In this document: positions 62,526-64,000 of the stretch, one piece after another
Layout of the letters: each line of letters begins with the position of its first letter
Numbering within the stretch: position 1 is the stretch's first letter
Source of the DNA: JAHEDH01 sp963753285
GTDB taxonomy: Bacteria; Actinomycetota; Acidimicrobiia; Spongiisociales; ZC4RG35
DNA length: 64,000 bases
Direction of reading: 5' to 3'
Assembly: GCA_963753285.1 (NCBI GenBank)
Contig: CAVWBT010000003.1
Span: 434,001 to 498,000, forward strand
Program-made: the position numbers and the translations under genes
Notes under the pieces: generated by a model
The model's database searches: none
What the model was told of the DNA's origin: nothing
The model's input: only the letters and a program-made list of their open reading frames with translations

Positions 62526-63932
62526 TCATCTTTTCCTCAGGCTCTGTGACAGCTCCGAGACCCGATCGAAGACCTCCCGATCGGTCTGCATGACGGACTT
62601 CACCTTGTCGATGGCGTGCATCACCGTCGTGTGATCCCGTGATCCGAAGTGAGCGCCGATCTTCGGAAGCGAGAGGTCGGTGTGCTCACGGCAGAGATAC
62701 ATGGCCACCTGGCGGCAGCGAGCGAGCGGCTGCTTGCGTGAGGGTCCCTGGAGATCCTCGACGCTGTATCCGTAGGCTGCCGCCGTGGCTGCGATGATCT
62801 CGGGGGCGTCGACTGCCTTGGACTCGTGCCCCGGAAGCATGTCCTGGAGCACCCGTTCCGCCATCGGATGACTGATGGCTTCGCCGGTCAGTGAGGCGAA
62901 TGCGGTGACACGTGTGAGGGCGCCTTCGAGCTCGCGGATGTTGTCCGAGACCAGGCCTGCGATGAACTCCAGCACGTCGAGTGGGATGGGCATCGCGGCG
63001 TATTCGGCATTGCGTCGCAGGATCGCCAGACGCGTCTCGACGTCGGGCGGCTGGATGTCGGTCAGCAGACCCCATTCGAAGCGGCTTCGGAGCCGATCCT
63101 CGAGTGTGTTCAGGTGCCTGGGATGACGATCGGACGTGATCACGATCTGCTTGCCCGACTCGTAGAGGCTGTTGAAGGTGTGAAAGAACTCTTCGAGGAT
63201 CTGTTCCTTGCCGTCGAAGAACTGCACGTCGTCGAGCAACAGGATGTCGGTCGTCCGATAGCGGGCCTTGAACTCGTCCATCTTCTTGCGGCGGATCGAG
63301 TTGATGAAGTCGGTGAAGAACGTCTCGGAGGTGACGTATCGCACCTCCATGCCCGAGTACATCTCGAGCGCCTGATATCCGATGGCGTTCAAGAGGTGGG
63401 TCTTGCCGAGACCGGCGTTGCCGTGGATGAACAACGGGTTGTAGTTGCGGCCTGGTTGTTCGGCGACCGCCATGGCGGCGGCGCTGGCGAATCGGTTGGA
63501 CTGACCGACGACGAAGTTCTCGAATCGATACTTGCGGACCAGCCTGGCGACTCGTTCGGGAGCCGGCGGCGCCGACGGCAACGGATCGGTGCTGCGTCGA
63601 TTCTGCTCGTCCGGCAGCGGGAGTGGGAGCGGGTCGGGATCGGATGGCTCCCCGATTGTGAACTCGAGCTCGACGTCACTCCCGTATGCGGTGAGACACG
63701 CCTGTTCGATGTGCTGGCCGTGTTTGTCGATCACCCACCGCAGGTGGAAGTCGCTCGGTGCACGCAACGTCAGCCGCTGACCGTCGAACGACGGTTCGAG
63801 ACGTTGGATCCAGGTCTGCCATGCCCCGGGCGTGACCTGCGACTGAATCACTTCGGTGAAGCGATGCCACTGGTCGGTCGAGACGGTGTGCCCGCGATCG
63901 GGGGGTCCGTCGGTCGGTTGTGTCTGTGTCAA
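62526..63932 (-). CDS. dnaA: chromosomal replication initiator protein DnaA
   Basis: 468 residues from TTG 63932, chosen because AGGAGGAG lies seven bases upstream; GTG 63950 in the same frame would place that sequence inside the gene. Domain I (QWHRFTEVIQSQVTPGAWQTWI), short Pro-rich domain II, AAA+ domain with Walker A GNAGLGKTH, Walker B ILLLDDVQF, DNIRELEGAL (sensor 2), and domain IV with GAHFGSRDHTTVMHAI for box binding. It initiates replication at the adjacent oriC and is often autoregulated. Confidence 0.95.
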   Translation of the reverse strand: MTQTQPTDGPPDRGHTVSTDQWHRFTEVIQSQVTPGAWQTWIQRLEPSFDGQRLTLRAPSDFHLRWVIDKHGQHIEQACLTAYGSDVELEFTIGEPSDPDPLPLPLPDEQNRRSTDPLPSAPPAPERVARLVRKYRFENFVVGQSNRFASAAAMAVAEQPGRNYNPLFIHGNAGLGKTHLLNAIGYQALEMYSGMEVRYVTSETFFTDFINSIRRKKMDEFKARYRTTDILLLDDVQFFDGKEQILEEFFHTFNSLYESGKQIVITSDRHPRHLNTLEDRLRSRFEWGLLTDIQPPDVETRLAILRRNAEYAAMPIPLDVLEFIAGLVSDNIRELEGALTRVTAFASLTGEAISHPMAERVLQDMLPGHESKAVDAPEIIAATAAAYGYSVEDLQGPSRKQPLARCRQVAMYLCREHTDLSLPKIGAHFGSRDHTTVMHAIDKVKSVMQTDREVFDRVSELSQSLRKR

Positions 63933-64000
63933 CGGGGTGCTCCTCCTCACTCACTCCGTACCCGCTTGCACGCGTTGTCCACAAAGCAATCCACACATGT
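63933..64000. promoter_or_regulatory. dnaA upstream region with DnaA boxes (continues off window)
   Basis: TTGTCCACA (63975-63983) and CAATCCACA (63987-63995) are near-consensus DnaA boxes 12 bases apart, in the dnaA promoter region. This fits autoregulation of dnaA and a second half of the origin region. AGGAGGAG of the dnaA ribosome binding site is at about 63940-63947. The remainder lies outside the window. Confidence 0.6.

Overview
The window is high-GC bacterial DNA. The block dnaA-dnaN-recF-DUF721(dciA-like)-gyrB-gyrA with a DUF3566 gene just beyond gyrA is the replication-origin arrangement of Actinobacteria. GTG/TTG starts, a DNA polymerase LigD-type primase and surface proteins with CSLREA, Big_9-like and SLH domains would suit the class Acidimicrobiia (Ilumatobacter-like). 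That placement is an inference from gene content and has not been tested by database search.

Layout. 1-5.1 kb: a two-domain protease (5' end off the window), an ATP-dependent DNA ligase, a frameshifted acetamidase/formamidase and a lipoprotein. 5.1-7.6 kb: HxlR regulator divergent from a methyltransferase, then an alpha/alpha-toroid protein. 7.8-11.9 kb: an operon of a membrane coiled-coil protein, a TelA-family protein, a VWA lipoprotein and a broken small membrane protein. 12-20.5 kb: M48 protease, two small membrane proteins, a class-I amidotransferase, an MFS exporter, a LemA pair and a three-gene ABC-2 exporter. 20.6-25.4 kb: an alpha/beta hydrolase-adenylate cyclase fusion, a three-gene two-component operon and a frameshifted beta-propeller lipoprotein. 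25.5-30.7 kb: flavin-type oxidase, LigD-type polymerase/primase, macrodomain protein, hydrolase, and a LMW-phosphatase/fructosamine-kinase/MTA-SAH nucleosidase operon.

30.9-50.9 kb is the most unusual part: a lysyl-oxidase/SLH surface protein converging on a set that contains a histidine kinase, one giant surface-protein gene (about 15.6 kb, about 5,200 codons, three CSLREA/beta-helix modules and about 23 tandem 93-residue Big_9-like repeats, C-terminal membrane anchor), a coupled 122-residue protein and an N-terminally truncated NarL-type regulator. The kinase, giant gene and 122-residue gene are joined by 4-bp ATGA overlaps. The giant gene is cut by at least eleven apparent single-base frameshifts, and eight other accessory genes carry one or two each, so either indel errors in the assembly or real gene decay must be considered.

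51-64 kb: a GSDH-family quinoprotein, a YigZ/IMPACT protein, small genes, then gyrA, gyrB, a DUF721 gene, recF, dnaN and dnaA on the minus strand. The dnaN-dnaA spacer looks like oriC: AT-rich stretch, four TAG triplets (DnaA-trio) and several DnaA boxes. A second group of DnaA-box-like sites lies downstream of gyrA. Two copies of a covarying palindromic repeat sit between convergent gene pairs at 20.5 and 27.0 kb. I saw no rRNA, tRNA, CRISPR, transposase or phage genes.
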